A stretch of 64,000 nt of DNA from Arion vulgaris (GCA_020796225.1 CM036759.1:68266590-68330589), one strand, 5' to 3'; shown: positions 11,260 to 23,445, numbered from the stretch's first letter. A program made the numbers and translations. Notes: generated from the sequence alone by a model not told the origin.

Positions 11260-11262
11260 CGT
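10085..11262. repeat. 69-bp minisatellite, about 17 copies
   Basis: Unit 'tgtcatccttatttatatat' + 'ttgagcatgggtgagaacct' + 'gcctttcttgcagatgcagc' + 'agactccaa'. Copies are almost identical, with only a handful of substitutions (10346, 10362, 10706 and a recurring 'aaccggcc'), which points to recent expansion or gene-conversion-like homogenisation. Confidence 0.97.
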
Positions 11263-11309
11263 ATAGTCAATATTTGAGTGTTGTGTGTGCGTTTTGTTAC
11301 TAATACCTT

Positions 11310-11332
11310 CTCTCTCTCTCTCTCTCTCGATC
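11310..11332. repeat. CT microsatellite
   Basis: Uninterrupted CT dinucleotides. Confidence 0.9.
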
Positions 11333-11739
11333 GTTCTTAACCGTTTTTATCATTCTATTGTGACATATAAACAGCCAAACTCAGAACAGGAGTACGTGCA
11401 CAGCCTTCAGTACCTATTGGAGCTAAGTGCTTATCTTTCGGTGGTGTGTTCGATTTCAACCAGCGTTTACTGGATTCGCTCTCCGTTAGTCTTTTGCTGT
11501 CTACAGGAAAAACCCACAATGCAGCAGGCTGCTATTTTCTTTCAGGGCAGCGACCCTTAGACGACCTGCCCTCCCGAGCTTATGAGGGCCATCTGCCCAG
11601 CCAACCGGTCGTTTTGTGGAACACCTTGGTTTGCCGCCCGTCCAGTTCTGTGTACGGTTTGCTCCGCTAGCCTTTGATTGTCTCTAATCAAACTACTAGG
11701 CAGCAGTAGTTCCCTGTGAGCGAAAACGCGCCCTGGCTT

Positions 11740-12780
11740 TACCTCTGCTGAGCTTTCCAGTTGTTCTGCACATTCGGGTGGGACGCACAGACTCGTGCCT
11801 GCCACGCTTGCCGTGCCTGTCGGGCATCGCTCGCATGCGTGCACACTCCGCCCTGGTGCCAGCTTCACCATGTCCGTCAATTCCAATCGTGCTCACATTT
11901 GCCTGTGCTGTTCCCGCCTGGGGCTTAACCCAGTCCTCCACCCTTGTGATGGGGCGCGCAGGTTTCGCCTCATATGGGCCCACCTATGCGTCTTCTGCGT
12001 GCTTGCTCGATCTGCCCTGGTGCCTACTTCACCAATTCCGTCAATTCCAACCTGCGCACATTTGACTGTGCTGTCCCTGCCTAGGGCTCATCCCGGTCCC
12101 CCACCCCTGTGATGGGGTCACGGGTTTCGCCCCTGAGGCCCACCGTGCATCGCTCGCATGCATGCACGCTCTGCCCTGGTGCCTACCTCACCATTTCCGT
12201 CAATTCCCACCGTGCTCACATTTGCCAAGGTTGTCCGTGTGGACCCACGTGCAGCTCAGCTCGACTCCCAGCATAATCATCAACTCAAGAGAAAGGGCTC
12301 AAGAGAGAGCATGCTCAGGCTCCGAATTTTGCCCCGCGTGGGTCAACATCTCATCGGTGGCTTTAAATCGTGCCCTCACCCCTGAGACAGGGGCCCGAGT
12401 TTGGCCCTATGTGGGCCCTCTTGCAGCTCAACTCGACTCCCAGCAAATTCATCGGCTCAATAGAGAGGGCTCAAGAGGAGCATGCGTGGCTCCGAGTTTC
12501 GCCGCGTGCGATTCCACGTTTATCCTTCCAGCTTTTCCCATCGGCCGGGACAGACGAGCATTAATAGTCACTCTGGGAGCTCGCTCGTCTGTGTTGCGAG
12601 CGGATCCCATCTAGCGTGACTACCTTTGTATCTCTACTTGCCCCAGAGTAGCTCTCCCACGGCACCTGCCCTCTTAGCCAGACCGGTACTACGGTCTGTT
12701 ACCAGGTCACCACTAGAGTGAGGGCAGGGATTAATGCCAGCTCACTTATCTGGTGCGCCGTTGTTTTCTTGCGGCTTTGA
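11740..12780 (-). mobile_element. DR-1, 5' half, internally duplicated
   Basis: Two or three tandem versions of the block containing 'tgccctggtgcctac' and 'accatttccgtcaattccca' (near 11850, 12010, 12175), then the 'gagcattaatagtcactc' block at 12558 and the 'gttaccaggtcaccac' block at 12698. It matches 1-520 and 34540-34930. GC-rich frames on both strands are shadows. Confidence 0.75.
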
Positions 12781-12789
12781 CCCCCTTCT

Positions 12790-12880
12790 AGACTCATGTG
12801 TGCATGTGTGTACATGCGTGTGTACATGTGTGTGTACGTGCGTGTGTACATGTGTGTGTTCGAGTATTTGTGTATGTGTA
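12790..12880. repeat. TG/TGTACATG microsatellite
   Basis: Alternating purine-pyrimidine 'tgtgtacatgcgtgtgtaca' repeats. Confidence 0.9.
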
Positions 12881-12894
12881 AATGTATTCAGTTT

Positions 12895-15300
12895 CAGTTT
12901 CAGTTTGGAATATCTTCATTGCATTCCGGATATGTCCATAGGTGTTCCCATCTCCTTCGCAATATCTCCAACAGAGTCCAGCGACTGACCGTATCAGTTC
13001 GATTTTGATTGATGGACCTACTCGAATACTTGTCGTACTGTTCTTTTCTCGCCACAACAATCTTCAAACCCAGCTCCCGCAATCTAGTAGTTGACGTGGA
13101 TTGGTTTAGATTAAAATCTTCTCTGCGGCCACACTCTATGAGGACGTTCAAGATGTCAGCTCTGTCCATTGGCTGGCCCTCTGATATGGCGGCAGACCTA
13201 GCCAGTCTGTCTTCTCTCTCATTGCCAACGACACCTATGTGCCCCGAAACGAAGACAAGTGTAATTCTGCAAATTGTTGACGCCTGCAGTGATTCAGTCC
13301 ATTGCCTGCACACCGAACCGGCCACCACTTTCGGATTTCGGATCATACTCAATGAGTCACTCAGAATGCACGCATGAGAGTAGTTTTGTGACTCTAGCCA
13401 GAGTAGTGCATTGGTCACCGCCAGTACCTCCATTGTCATGCTGCTTGACGTCTGCATCCAACGCTGCGGGATTTCCTTCTCTGCAACATCTGTCAAATTT
13501 AATGATGGTTGAAAAGTGGTCCAGTATACAGAAGGCATCGGTATCCATTCTTCCCCATAGTCAATATTGTTGAGCCCTCATACCAGCTGAACAGTATCTG
13601 CGGCACGGCCAACCCATGACTTACCCCGCTTTAACCGATTTCCTCCACTGGTGCTGAGCTGCTCATGCAATGGGTGATCCTTTTTAGCACTTATTTTGAT
13701 TTAGGCACGTGCTCTAGTTATCTTGAGTTTATATTCCATGGTCGGAAAATCCAGGAGAAACCTCATCGCCACACAGGGTGTATCCTTGTGCAACCGAGGA
13801 TGATGCGCATAGCTTCGTTCTGTATTCTCTCCAGTCTTTCGATTTGCGTTTTGCTGACAGTGAGGATGGCCATTGCATATTCAATGTTGAAGAGGACCAG
13901 TGTCTGATACAGGATGACAAGCAGCCGTTGCGTGATATTAGCAACCGCCATAACTTTCATTGCCGCTAAAACATTACTCACTTTGACAATGACATACTCA
14001 ACATGTTCATGGAAACATAGGCTGCGGTCAAATGTCACACCCACAAATTTCATCGATTTAGCTCCGGACAAACCAACACCGCAAAGTTCTACAATAGGCG
14101 TACATGCGTTAACAGTGTGATTATTGAGTGAGAACCATGTCACTGCTGCTTTGGTAGGGCTAACTAGTGCACCAGAGACATCACACCAGTCTGTGATGCG
14201 GTCGAGTTCCCTCTGTATCTCACCGGCAATTGCATCCCTATCTTTCCCTTGTCTATACACTAGAATGTCATCAGCAAATGACAGAGTTCTACCTCTTCCA
14301 TCGAGTTGTTGTTCTGTGATTGACTCAATTCAATAAGACAGGTGAAAGAGGAGAGCACTGTGGCAAACCGGAAAGTACAGTCACCGGTTCAGAAAACCAA
14401 ACACCACATCGCAGTACAACCTTCCTTTTGAACAGCGCAGCAGCTATCCATCTTATGTATAGAGGATGCACCTGAAGTTTGATGAGATAATCATAGGGCA
14501 CTCTGTTGTATGCGTCTTCCAAGTCCACCATTGCTGCACATGTTTCAATACCTGCATGGAAACCTTCGAAGACATCATAGACGAAGACCGCAACGTTGCA
14601 CCATGTTTCTTTCCCAGATCTGTAACCTCCGAGAGTGGGTGGAAAGATATTGCGACTTTCGAGGTCCCATGCCAGTCAACGTGCCACGATTTTCTCATGA
14701 AGCTTCCCTGTCGTGTTTTGCAGGCAATAGTTCTGTAGCCGGCTATCTGAGAGTGATCTTTGCTGGGCTTCGGCAATGGTAGTAGGTAGTTATGAAGCCA
14801 CTCCTCCCTGATCTCACCGTCCTGGATGCTGACGTTGAATTCTTTTACCAGTTCCTCGATGTTGTCTTTTAATAAATCAGTAATATCCTTGTATCGAATG
14901 CCATCAGGCCCTGGCACAGTGCTTCCAGACGTTTTCAGTGTTGTTCTGATGACCTCCGCAGTTATACAAAGCTCTTCATCCAAGACTACAGCGCTGCTAT
15001 GCTCTTCTATGGCACCCTGTGTCATGAGTCTTTCTGCCTCGTCATTATGGTCTGTATGCTGTATGTAGCGTTGGAGAAGAGCTGTACCCTTATTTTCGTC
15101 TGACTTCTACCAGGTTGAGTCAGTGCTTTGGAAATCCCGGATGCATTTACGTCGTGCAGTACCATTCATGCGCTGGTAAAATCTCCAGAACGTCGACAGA
15201 GATTTCTCAGCGCACAACCCACTGCAGAATTCATCCAAGGCGGCACTCTTAGCCAGATTTGAACATAGTACAGTTTTCTCTTCCATGTCTTTTTTCAGAC
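12895..15300 (-). pseudogene. LINE A1: reverse transcriptase and RNase H (dead)
   Basis: Read on the minus strand from 15300 down. The segment before the RT (CSGLCAEKSLSTFWRFYQR) lies near 15215, the fingers motif PGPDGIRYKDI near 14900, an AxDLEDAYN motif near 14520 and VLSGLPQCSPLSP near 14350. The catalytic FADD is at 14267-14278. The thumb/connection region lies at 13763-14260 and RNase H at 12900-13538 (SSMTMEVLAVTNALLWLE, ILSDSLSMI, FVSGHIGVVGNEREDRLA). The tail WEHLWTYPECNEDIPN is a possible zinc motif. This order fits the RNase H-bearing non-LTR clades (I/Nimb/R1-like). No endonuclease or ORF1 is present: the copy is cut at the 15300 satellite boundary. At least four frame breaks make it a pseudogene. 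Confidence 0.92.
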
Positions 15301-16410
15301 CTGTAATGTGTGTTTATGTGTGTGCGTCTAGTAATACCTTCTAACTTCAAATATGTGTAAATGTGTGTGTGTGGTGCGTCTAGTAATACCTTCTAACTTC
15401 AAATATGTGTAAATGTGTGTGTGTGTCTAGTAATACCTTCTATCTTCAAATATGTGTAAATTTTGTGTGCTGTGTCTAGTAATACCTTCTATCTTCAAAT
15501 GTGTGTAAATGTGTGTGTGTGCTGTGTCTAGTAATACCTTCTATCTTCAAATGTGTGTAAATGTGTGTGCTGTGTCTAGTAATACCTTCTATCTTAAGTT
15601 GTGTAAATGTGTGTGTGTCTGTGTCTAGTAATACCTTCTATCTTCAAATGTGTGTAAATGTGAGTGTGTCTGTGTCTAGTAATACTTCATCTTCAAATAT
15701 GTGTAATGTGTTGTGCTGTGTCTAGTAATACCTTCTATCTTCAAATATGTGTAAATGTGTGTGTGTGCTGTGTCTAGTAATACCTTCTAACTTCAAGTAT
15801 GTGTAAATGTGTGTGGTATTGTGTCTAAATAATACCCTTTTAACTTCAAGTATGTAGTAAAGTGGTGTGTGCTGTGTCTAGTAATCACTTCTTCAAGTAT
15901 GGTAAATGTAGTGTGTGCTGTGTCTAGTAATACGTTCTACTTCAAGTATGTGTAAATGTGTGTGTTGTTGTGTCTAGTAATACCTTCTAACTTCAAGTAT
16001 AGTAAATTGTGTGTGTGTTGTGTCTAGTAATACTTCTTCTAACTCAAGTATGTGTAAATGTTTGTGTGTTTATGTCAGTAATACCTTCTAACTTCAAGTA
16101 TGGTAAATGTGTGTGTGTGCTGTGTCTAGTAATACTTTCTATCTTCAAATATGTGTAAATGTGTGTGTGTATGTGTCTAGTAATACCTTCTAACTCAAGT
16201 ATGTGTAAATGTGGTGTGTGTTGTGTCTAGTAATACCTTCTAACTTCAAGTATGTGTAAATGTGTGTGTGTGTCTTCTAGTAATACCTTCTAACTTCAAG
16301 TATGTGTAAATGTGTGTGTGTGTGTGCGTCTAGTAATACCTTCTAACTTCAAGTATGTGTAAATGTGTGTGTGTGTTGTGTCTAGTAATACCTTCTAGCT
16401 TCAAGTGTAG
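15300..16410. repeat. Satellite block 1, about 52-57 bp units
   Basis: About 20 copies of 'tgtctagtaataccttctaa' + 'cttcaagtatgtgtaaatgt' + variable (GT)n. Units between 15650 and 16200 have many one-base deletions, suggestive of sequencing error. Confidence 0.95.
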
Positions 16411-16500
16411 ATTCAACATCAGCGAAAGTGTCACGTCTGAACCATATTTTCCGGAAGTGGTGTCTGGTTTCCTTGAGCTAAGGTATCGTACATCTGACAA
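16411..16500. other. Spacer between two satellite blocks
   Basis: A unique 90-base stretch with no feature I can name. Confidence 0.4.
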
Positions 16501-16504
16501 GCAA

Positions 16505-17935
16505 AACAATTGTCGCTAAATCAACTATTCATGTCGTTAAATCAACTATTCGTGTCAGGTAAATCAACTTTCTATCAGTAAATCAACTATTTATGTCACT
16601 AAATCAAATGTTCATGTCAGGTAAATCAACTATCATGTGCTAAATCAACTATTCATGTCAGTAATCAACTTCTAGAATCCTATTCATTCAGGTAAATCAA
16701 CTATTCATGTCAGGTAAATCAACTATTCATATCAAGTAAATAACTATTCATGTCGTAAATCAACTATTCGTGTCAGGTAAATCAACTATTCATGTCGCTA
16801 AATCAACTATTCATGTCAGGTAAATCAACTATTCATGTCGTAAATCAATATTCATGTCGCTAAATAACTATTCATTCGTAAATCAACTATTCATGTCAGT
16901 AAATCAACTATTCATGTCAGGTAAATCAACTATTCATGTCAGGTAAATCAAATGTTCATGTCAGGTAAATCAACTATTCATGTCAGCTAAATCAACTATT
17001 CATGTCAGGTAAATCAACTATTCATGTCAGGTAAATCAACTATTCATGTCAGCTAAATCAACTATTCATGTCAGGTAAATCAACTATTCATGTCAAGTAA
17101 ATAACTATTCATGTCAGTAAATCAACTATTCATGTCAGTAAATCAACTATTCATGTCGCTAAATCAACTATTCGATGTCAGGTAAATCAACTATTCGTAT
17201 GCACTAATCAACTATTCATGTCGCTAAATCAACTATTCATGTCGCTAAATCAACTATTCATGTCAGCTAAATTAACTATTCATGTCGCTAAATCAACTAT
17301 TCATGTCAGCTAAATTAACTATTCATGTCGCTAAATCAACTATTCATATCAGGTAAATCAACTATTCATGTCAGGTAAATCAACTATTCATGTCAGCTAA
17401 ATCAACTATTCATATCAGGTAAATCAACTATTCATGTCGCTAAATCAACTATTCATATCAGGTAAATCAACTATTCATGTCAGGTAAATCAACTATTCAT
17501 GTCAGCTAAATCAACTATTCATGTCAGGTAAATCAACTATTCATGTCAGCTAAATCAACTATTCATGTCAGGTAAATCAACTATTCATATCAGGTAAATC
17601 AACTATTCATGTCGATAAATCAACTATTCATATCAGGTAAATCAACTATTCATGTCGATAAATCAACTATTCATGTCGCTAAATCAACTATTCATGTCAG
17701 CTAAATCAACTATTCATGTCAGGTAAATCAACTATTCATGTCAGGTAAATCAACTATTCATGTCAGCTAAATTAACTATTCATGTCAGGTAAATCAACTA
17801 TTCATATCAGGTAAATCAACTATTCATGTCGATAAATCAACTATTCGTGTCAGGTAAATCAACTATTCATGTCAGGTAAATCAACTATTCATGTCGCTAA
17901 ATCAACTATTCATGTCAAGTAAATCAATTTGCAAG
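16505..17935. repeat. Satellite block 2, 21/22-bp units, about 65 copies
   Basis: Unit 'aaatcaactattcatgtc' followed by 'aggt', 'agct', 'gct' or 'gat'. The joint varies, giving 21- and 22-base forms interspersed. Before about 17200 units carry many small deletions; after that they are regular. There are no unique spacers, so this is not CRISPR-like. Confidence 0.95.
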
Positions 17936-18019
17936 TTTATCATTTCGATGAGACAATGGTGTATGCATCAGAGTGCGTTCACATAATCTCTTTGTCTCAA
18001 GTTAAATACAAATCACAAA

Positions 18020-19030
18020 GCGGGTTCTTCTTTTTCTTATTTGCTTTTGTTTTTATCAACAAATTTACTCACTTTTGTGATTTGTTTGATTTGCGCTGAG
18101 AACGGAATTACGTTGCATCTCGGTTCATAGATTTCAACACATATAGGACAGTTGCGTCCGTACGTTTCGAAATAAGAAAATGTATGGGTTTATCTGAGCT
18201 GACGATTCCTTATATTTTCGATCTTGTTTGCATCAGATGTCGAAAGCTCTTTACTGATCATTTTTAATCTACTCAGTGCAGTATGATCTGAGCAGAAGAG
18301 CATGGTTAAGCTTTGTCACTTTTCGGACTTCGGGGAGATCGTTCTGGATTATAAACATTCTCAACCGCTATATGACGCGTATCGTTTTGTCGCTACCAGG
18401 TTATTTGAAGTTTGTACTTTGTATTTTCTCTTCAAAGAAAGCAGAAGCATTAGGCTGAGACTGAACACAAATAAACTTGGAGGTAGATTCCATTAGGCGT
18501 TAGAACGCAACTTTTGATTTTGCGCTCAGTCAATATCGTCAACCCAAGTTCTTCAGCAAGAAAGCAGTTTTTGATTTTGCGTTTGTCCAACATTATCGAC
18601 CCCTGTTGTCCCAGGAAGGTAGTTTCTTTAACACAAGAACGCAACTTTTTGTTTTGTGCTCCGCCAACCTTACCCAACTAATGTATCTGCTCTTGGCCTC
18701 TGATACAGTGTTTTATGCAGTTTTCTCCTTATGTCGACACGACATTTACATCGGTCTCAACAGGTCTTGCAGAGAGCGGGCATTCATGCATATTTTCCCA
18801 TCACTGGACGTGGGCCATCAGACACTTGTAGACGCATTCACTTTGGGATTCTGCTCGTCTATGCTTACACTACTACCCACACCAGAGTAGATCTCCTTTG
18901 ATCCCTATTCGCTTAACCAGACTACAGTGCAGTAGACTATTTCCAGGGCTACCAAGTTGATTTGGGGTAGGGTCATAGTCAAGGTCAACTCACTGACCCT
19001 GGCCCGGCTTGGTCACCTTCATTCATTTCG
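18020..19030 (-). mobile_element. DR-1 retroposon, long copy
   Basis: In reverse orientation it begins with the tail 'ttcttctttttcttatttgc' at 18027. Then come 'tgcgctgagaacggaattac', 'agagcatggttaagctttg', 'gggagatcgttctggatta', 'aacgcaacttttgattttgc', 'tatgtcgacacgacattta', 'tttgggattctgctcgtct' and the 5' block 'gaccctggcccgg'. This block order defines DR-1. It has no coding potential I can identify, and the 5' head found at 35000-35070 is missing here. Confidence 0.8.
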
Positions 19031-19089
19031 CCTATGGTCACGTTCTTTGACTAAATCACATACAAATCCGAACTAGTGATTAAAAAGTT

Positions 19090-19700
19090 AGCATTCTAAA
19101 ATGAATGCAGAAGCTTACCCAGACAACACAACATATCGTTTCTTCTTAACTCCTACAATATGCGTACTAAAACCGCATTTTTACGCACTGTTTTTAGGAA
19201 CAAATTTTAAGGCGAAGATGTCCTTACAAAATTTGTTATAACTTTCTTACATTCAACAGCAGAGACAAACTGTATACACCAAAATGTGCGCAATTGAAAG
19301 ATCTATTACAAACATCCACTTGCTGTATTTTAATTTTAAAAATACACTTAAAGCATTTAAGTCATCTACGATATATTAACAACTGGTTAGAACCATACGG
19401 TCCGTGAAGTGGCTTTGCGTAAAATGGGAACTAACTTTATAGTCTGTCAGGTGGCGTTTCGTATTCTAAGAGTTAAAGAAATATTTGGTGTCGTTCAGAA
19501 GTCATTGGTGACAGTTTCACAAGCTAGGAAGGTGTATCCGAACAAACGCACTCTGAAATATGATATGATTTCCCTATGGGAGTAAAATATCGCATCTTAA
19601 CTGCTGTAAACCACGACACACCATACTTAAGTTCTTCGGTACAAATCACAAATTGTGGTTAACAAGTAGTTGTTCTTGAGAGAACACGAACAAACAGCAA
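19090..19700. other. No gene seen
   Basis: AT-rich sequence without arrays, domains or splice-bounded coding blocks. Confidence 0.4.
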
Positions 19701-19704
19701 TCCC

Positions 19705-20665
19705 GGCAATCGACAAGTGCCCGCCATGGAAAACCAAAATGCCAGAACTAAGGGAATCAATCCCAGGCATACTGAACAAAAGGGTCCAAAAAACCTCGAG
19801 AGAAAAATTGCAACAGAAGAGTACATAGAATCAGAGTACCCTGAAAATGAGTGGACGCAGGTCTACACGGACGGATCGGCAAATAACGCAATAAGCGATG
19901 GCGGAGGGGAATAGTGCTTAAAATCTCAAAGAAAGTAACGGTCAAGAAAGCGATTGCCACGGGCAAATACTCGAATAACTACCGAGCAGAGGCAGAGGCA
20001 ATCAAAGAGGCGGCCGAAATGATCTTGAAGAGAAGAAGCACTACACGCAACAAGGTCGTGATATTTACCGATGCTCTATCGGTCATCACGGCACTCAAAT
20101 GCGTTGGCAAAACTGAGATGAATGAGCTCAAACGTCCCTCGCTGAACTAACGAATTCACTCAAACGCACCGTCATCCAGTGATACCGTCACACTGCAACG
20201 TTAGGGAAACGAAGCAGCCGACAAGCTAGCCAAAGAGGGCGGGCGACTACCTCAGACTGATCTCGAGATCAGTTATGAGGAAGTCAAAACAACCATCGGT
20301 TCGCACTACAGAAGCAAATGGGCAAAAGACCACCCTCAGTACACAGACACTGACGGATACTATGGTCTCTCTCGAAGTGAACAAGTTGCCATACTTCGCC
20401 TCCGCACCGGACACAAGAAGCTCAGAGCCCACATGTTCCATAAATTTAAAATTGGCACAACTAGCCTGTGCCCCTGCAAAATGGCAGACATGACGGCAGA
20501 ACACGTCTTGCAAGACTGTCAACTGTAAGCAGGTATAAGGAAAGAGTCATGGCCACAACACACAGAGCTTCGCAAAAAACTGTACGGAGGAACGGAGTCC
20601 CTAAAAACAACAGTAAAATTCATGATAAAAGTTGGCCCATCAGTCTAGGCCGGGAACGCAAAGAA
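19705..20665 (+). pseudogene. LINE B: RNase H and 3' end (dead)
   Basis: Three frames in succession give an RNase H domain: WTQVYTDGSANNA near 19855 with the first catalytic Asp, NYRAEAEAIKEAAEMIL near 19980 with Glu, VIFTDALSVITALK near 20060 with Asp, and GNEAADKLAKEGG near 20205. These are followed by a helical region (YYGLSRSEQVAILRLRTGH) and a Cys motif (LCPCKMADMTAEHVLQDC). The 3' tail 'aacgcaaagaagaagagaac' at 20656 gives an AAG repeat. The copy is 5'-truncated and has lost frame near 19912, 20140 and 20185. It is a sister of 24430-25310. RT and endonuclease parts are absent. Confidence 0.9.
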
Positions 20666-20959
20666 GAAGAGAACAAACAGCAAATAGTTAAACTCACCAC
20701 GTTGTATATCGGTACAATATATCCCCATTCATATGGCCATTGAACTCTTTGTACAAAACTCACCTTGTTGTAGTTCTCTTTCCTAAAGAAAGAGATTTTT
20801 TAAAAATAGGAACAGTGTATTCAGTAGGACAAATACAAGTGTGTGTTTGTCAGACATGTGCATTGTTCGTTCTTTCTGTGTGTTAATATTCAAATACTCA
20901 ACTTTCAATTCTTCAACTACATGAAACTTGTTTTTATATCTTTTGTGTTTTTTATCTCA

Positions 20960-21210
20960 AGTTCTTATTTGTGTTTGTTCTTATCAATCAAGTTAACCCA
21001 CTCTTTGTGTTTGTTCTTATCAATCAAGTTAACCCACTCTTTGTGTTTGTTCTTATCAATCAAGTTAACCCACTCTTTGTGATCTGTGTTTTTTGCGCTG
21101 TAAACGTGAGTACGTTGTGCCCCAGTTTGTGCCGTGTCTTGATCAGCTCTAACTCTCACTGTAGTCTGTCTAGTCGTCCATGTCTTGCCAGGACTCGCGA
21201 GGGAAGCCAG
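20960..21210 (-). mobile_element. DR-1 3' end with tripled tail segment
   Basis: The conserved DR-1 3' block 'gatctgtgttttttgcgctg' and 'gtacgttgtgccccag' is preceded by three exact copies of a 35-base unit ('tttgtgtttgttcttatcaa' + 'tcaagttaacccactc', 20970-21075), which is itself the DR-1 3' terminal sequence. Confidence 0.75.
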
Positions 21211-21299
21211 AAATAGTAACATTGCTACCTGCATGTAAAATGGGTCTAGGGTAGGGGTCAGCTTGGTCCTGTCATCCATATCCGGTAGCAAACTTTAGC

Positions 21300-21590
21300 T
21301 ACAGAATCTAATCAACCATAAACTAGTATGAAGTGGTTGACGGGCTGTACAACAACTGGGGTCATTGCCTATTATGCCACAGCGGACTGGGATCCATTGC
21401 AATACAGTATTGTTTATTTAGAGATGTTCATGTACTGCACTAAAGAGAAGTCCCATCATGAGATTATTTTTGTGTAGTCTTTAAGAATCTGCAACACTGA
21501 TTTTGAAGCAGTGTGGCGAATACATGCTACATGAATCCTCATCCAATAGCTTGTCCTGACCAGATCTTTTCTACCCTAACAGTCCTTCGG
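21300..21590. other. No gene seen
   Basis: A short unique stretch without recognisable coding or repeat content. Confidence 0.35.
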
Positions 21591-21598
21591 AATGGCTC

Positions 21599-21602
21599 TA
21601 TC

Positions 21603-21636
<34 letters not shown>
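21599..21636. repeat. CT microsatellite
   Basis: Perfect CT dinucleotide run in its second half. Confidence 0.9.
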
Positions 21637-21637
<1 letters not shown>

Positions 21638-21640
<3 letters not shown>

Positions 21641-21805
21641 CATATGCTACCGGCATGCTCAAATCATCAGTCACATTCTGAATCGATCTTGTCCATGGTT
21701 TTCCTCCTCTCTTCTTTGCCAGGGTGCCCCCTTTCATAATGGTCCGCTTCAACCCTTTGTGTATTTTTACATGTCCAAAATTCTTCCATTTCTCATTCTT
21801 ATTTG
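21638..21805 (-). pseudogene. LINE RT C-terminal tail fragment
   Basis: The minus strand reads FGHVKIHKGLKRTIMKG then KKRGGKPWTRSIQNVTDDL, the conserved LINE end (compare YFGHIKRHDGLERTI at 47085 and RWLQDIKETM at 47170). Only the last about 55 residues remain. Confidence 0.7.
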
Positions 21806-22184
21806 TAGCATCAGTTATTTGTCTAATGTTACACGGATAAATATACGCATTTTATAATACAATAACAGTGTGTATTGAGGAAAAATGTACTCTCAAAAAT
21901 ACCAAGTGCTGATGTAACTGACCTCTCATAAACAGAGAAGTGATGAACCTGCCCTCTGCATAAACTATAGAGTGGTGAGTGGAGATGAACATACACTACT
22001 TACATAAAATTCTGATACCCAACATAATTGATCTCTGATTTGTTGTCCTCTTTCTTAGCTGCCATTTCTGATGTTGATAACTAACGATACATCAGTCACT
22101 TTGGTCATCACTGTAGAACACACCAACTGCACATGTTAGAGATGTGCATATAAGATGACAGTTGCTTGTGTTCTTTTCTTCTTT

Positions 22185-23065
22185 GTCGTCACACTGCTGG
22201 TTCCCAGTGTCGTGGTTTTCTGTTTTTGTCTTGAGCTGTTCTGGTGGCTTGTGTGATTGTTATCTTTGCTCTTTCACAGGATTCTGCTACGCCATCTAAC
22301 CATCTTTTCCATGGTCTTCCTCTTGCCTTCTTTCCCGATGTTCTGTTGTGAGAAGACTCTGTATACTGTGGAGTTTGGATGCATTCTTATTAAGTGGCCA
22401 AACCACTTCATTCTTTGTTTATCTATGTAATTCAAGCACGGTTTTGTGCCAACTTTCTTTCTTATGCTGATGTTGGTGATTCTGTCTTTTCTTGTGTTGT
22501 TGGTAACTTTTCGCAGGCAACGCATTTCACATGTAGTTATTTTTGTGACTGCGCTTTGCTCAATGTCCATGTTTGGCTCTGGTAACACAAAGTAGGTATA
22601 AAAATGCTGTTGATCATTTGTTCTTAGCTGCCTGTGAAATTTTGGGTGCCTTAACAATGGGGCTAGCTGGTAGGTTACAGCATTTGCTTTTAGTACTCTA
22701 GCCTCTATCTCTCTATCCAGTTTTCCGTCTTCTGTGAATATGCTTCCTAAGTATTTGAATTCTTTCACTTGGTTTATTTTAGTGCCATTGACATGGATGT
22801 CTAGATTATTATGTTTTCTTCCCATATTCATTATTTCTGTTTTAGTGTTGTTGATTTTCATGTCATGTTTTACACAATTTTTGTTCAAGGTGTCAATATG
22901 ATTTTGTAGATCTTGTTCATTTTGATGTATCAGGCACTGATCATCTGCAAATAGCAGTTCATTTATTTCATCATTATCTGAATTTGACTCTTGAGTTATT
23001 TTATCCATATATGCAATAAAGAGTAGAGGTGAGAGGACAGAACCTTATCTAACACCTTTTCCATC
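22185..23065 (-). pseudogene. LINE D: reverse transcriptase C-terminal half
   Basis: One long minus-strand frame (22274-23008, 244 residues) starts just after the RT motif 'V-R-x-GSVLSPLLF' (degraded at 23030-23060). It contains the catalytic FADD at 22940-22951, the FKYLGSIFTEDGKLDREI motif, the TCEMRCLRKVTN block and WFGHLIRM. The 3' part is degraded and ends in an AAG-like tail (22165-22185 reversed). It is 5'-truncated near 23065 and the endonuclease is missing. It is related to 47695-48345 and 62030-62500. RTE-like by motif order; the exact clade is uncertain. Confidence 0.88.
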
Positions 23066-23103
23066 GCCTATAATTTAATATATTATCGATATAGGGAAGA
23101 CTT

Positions 23104-23235
23104 AATAAGGAAAACACGTAATAACAAAGTACTGTAGTTTTATAAAATACAATAACAATACACAGCAACGTTTCGACCAGAAGGCCTTTATCAAGTAAAC
23201 AAAACAACAAGAGGGACGAATTTCACAGCACACTA
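23104..23235 (-). mobile_element. Penelope-like element 3' terminal fragment
   Basis: Matches the outer end of the Penelope-like arms: 'aaaacacgtaataacaaagt', then 'cagcaacgtttcgaccagaa' and 'ggcctttatcaagtaaac', aligned with 51451-51560. Only about 130 bases remain. Confidence 0.8.
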
Positions 23236-23364
23236 CATATAGACTACGACAGAGACATTCCAACAGCTATTATATACTTTTCAAATAAGTAGTAACGGGA
23301 AATATACATACACAACTTAATCAACATCGAACTGGTGTGTTGGGTCGCTGGACGCGCTGCTGGA

Positions 23365-23445
23365 TTTGCTGAGGTGGAGATCGGAGCACCTATGGACATG
23401 TCCGGAGTGCTATGATGATAGTCCTCATATAACTGATACATATAC
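23365..23445 (+). pseudogene. LINE A1 3' end scrap
   Basis: The plus strand 'gagcacctatggacatgtcc' is the complement of the block at 12925-12960 that encodes the LINE A1 C-terminal WEHLWT..PEC motif. Confidence 0.7.

Noticed and set aside
10019..11266. Plus-strand repeat frames of the 69-bp array
   Set aside because: A stop at 10346 splits them and the common variant is Leu to Arg; they stay open only because the unit is a multiple of three.
16505..17935. CRISPR-like short repeats
   Set aside because: Units are contiguous with no unique spacers, in animal DNA; it is a satellite.
15300..17935. Centromere or telomere signature
   Set aside because: No telomeric hexamer runs, and blocks of 1-1.4 kb are too short to claim a centromere.
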